Assembly: GCA_903879975.1 (NCBI GenBank)
Contig: CAIRNL010000733.1
Location: forward strand, 1 to 5,887
Reading direction: 5' to 3'
Origin: an uncultured Chloroflexota bacterium
GTDB taxonomy: Bacteria; Chloroflexota; Anaerolineae; Caldilineales; Caldilineaceae
Length of the DNA stretch: 5,887 nucleotides
Part shown: piece after piece, positions 5,827 to 5,887 of the stretch
Layout of the letters: every line of letters begins with the position of its first letter
Numbering within the stretch: the stretch's first letter is position 1
The notes under the pieces: model-generated
The model's database searches: none
Told to the model about the DNA's origin: nothing
Seen by the model: only the letters and a program-made list of their open reading frames with translations
Translations under genes and position numbers: made by a program

Positions 5827-5887
5827 TACAAAGTTTGATTTAAATAATATAAAAGTATATTAGTTTTTAGTCGCATATTGTTCTTGA
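5827..5887. other. AT-rich right edge
   Basis: The final 61 bp contain only about 12 G or C bases (roughly 20%), in sharp contrast to the GC-rich genes to the left. No gene can be called in this length. It may be a tRNA downstream spacer or the start of a foreign segment joined at the tRNA. Confidence 0.5.

Overview
The window is GC-rich, bacterial and almost entirely coding. It holds one leftward operon of at least six genes, one divergently transcribed gene, and a tRNA-Cys-like gene next to an AT-rich right edge. Protein style, including AcoA/AcoB-like E1 subunits and an M20 protein of the 'NMKAG' type, would fit a Chloroflexota (Anaerolineae/Caldilineae-like) or similar soil or thermophile heterotroph. 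This is a weak guess from sequence style, not a taxonomic assignment.

Leftward operon (minus strand, in transcription order): a YheO/DauR-like PAS-HTH regulator (4485-3763), a RidA-family enamine/imine deaminase (3721-3332), an M20 (ArgE/DapE/ACY1-like) amidohydrolase with an unusual metal site (3286-2057), the alpha and beta subunits of a thiamine-diphosphate 2-oxoacid/acetoin dehydrogenase E1 (2054-1086 and 1082-93), and the first 29 codons of an E2 lipoyl acyltransferase that runs off the left edge (89-1). The last four genes are separated by only 2-3 bp, so they are almost certainly co-transcribed. The first three are 41-45 bp apart.

Divergent side: a 174-bp intergenic region (4486-4659) separates the regulator from a creatininase-family amidohydrolase (4660-5508, plus strand). 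It contains a near-consensus sigma-70 promoter for the leftward operon (TTGACA-17 bp-TACAAT) and an imperfect inverted repeat over its -35 box. This is the natural place for an operator controlling both directions.

Working model (inference): a regulated catabolic module for an amide- or lactam-containing amino-acid-like compound. The creatininase-like and M20 hydrolases would open or deacylate it, RidA would clear an enamine/imine intermediate to give a 2-oxo acid, and the E1/E2 complex would decarboxylate that to an acyl-CoA. The substrate cannot be read from the sequence.

Right edge: 5509-5751 is non-coding apart from small inverted repeats. A tRNA-Cys(GCA)-like gene follows at 5752-5826. 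Its D-arm, anticodon arm and discriminator look normal, but the 3' acceptor strand does not pair with the 5' strand, so it may be a pseudogene or a recombination junction. The last 61 bp have only about 20% G+C.
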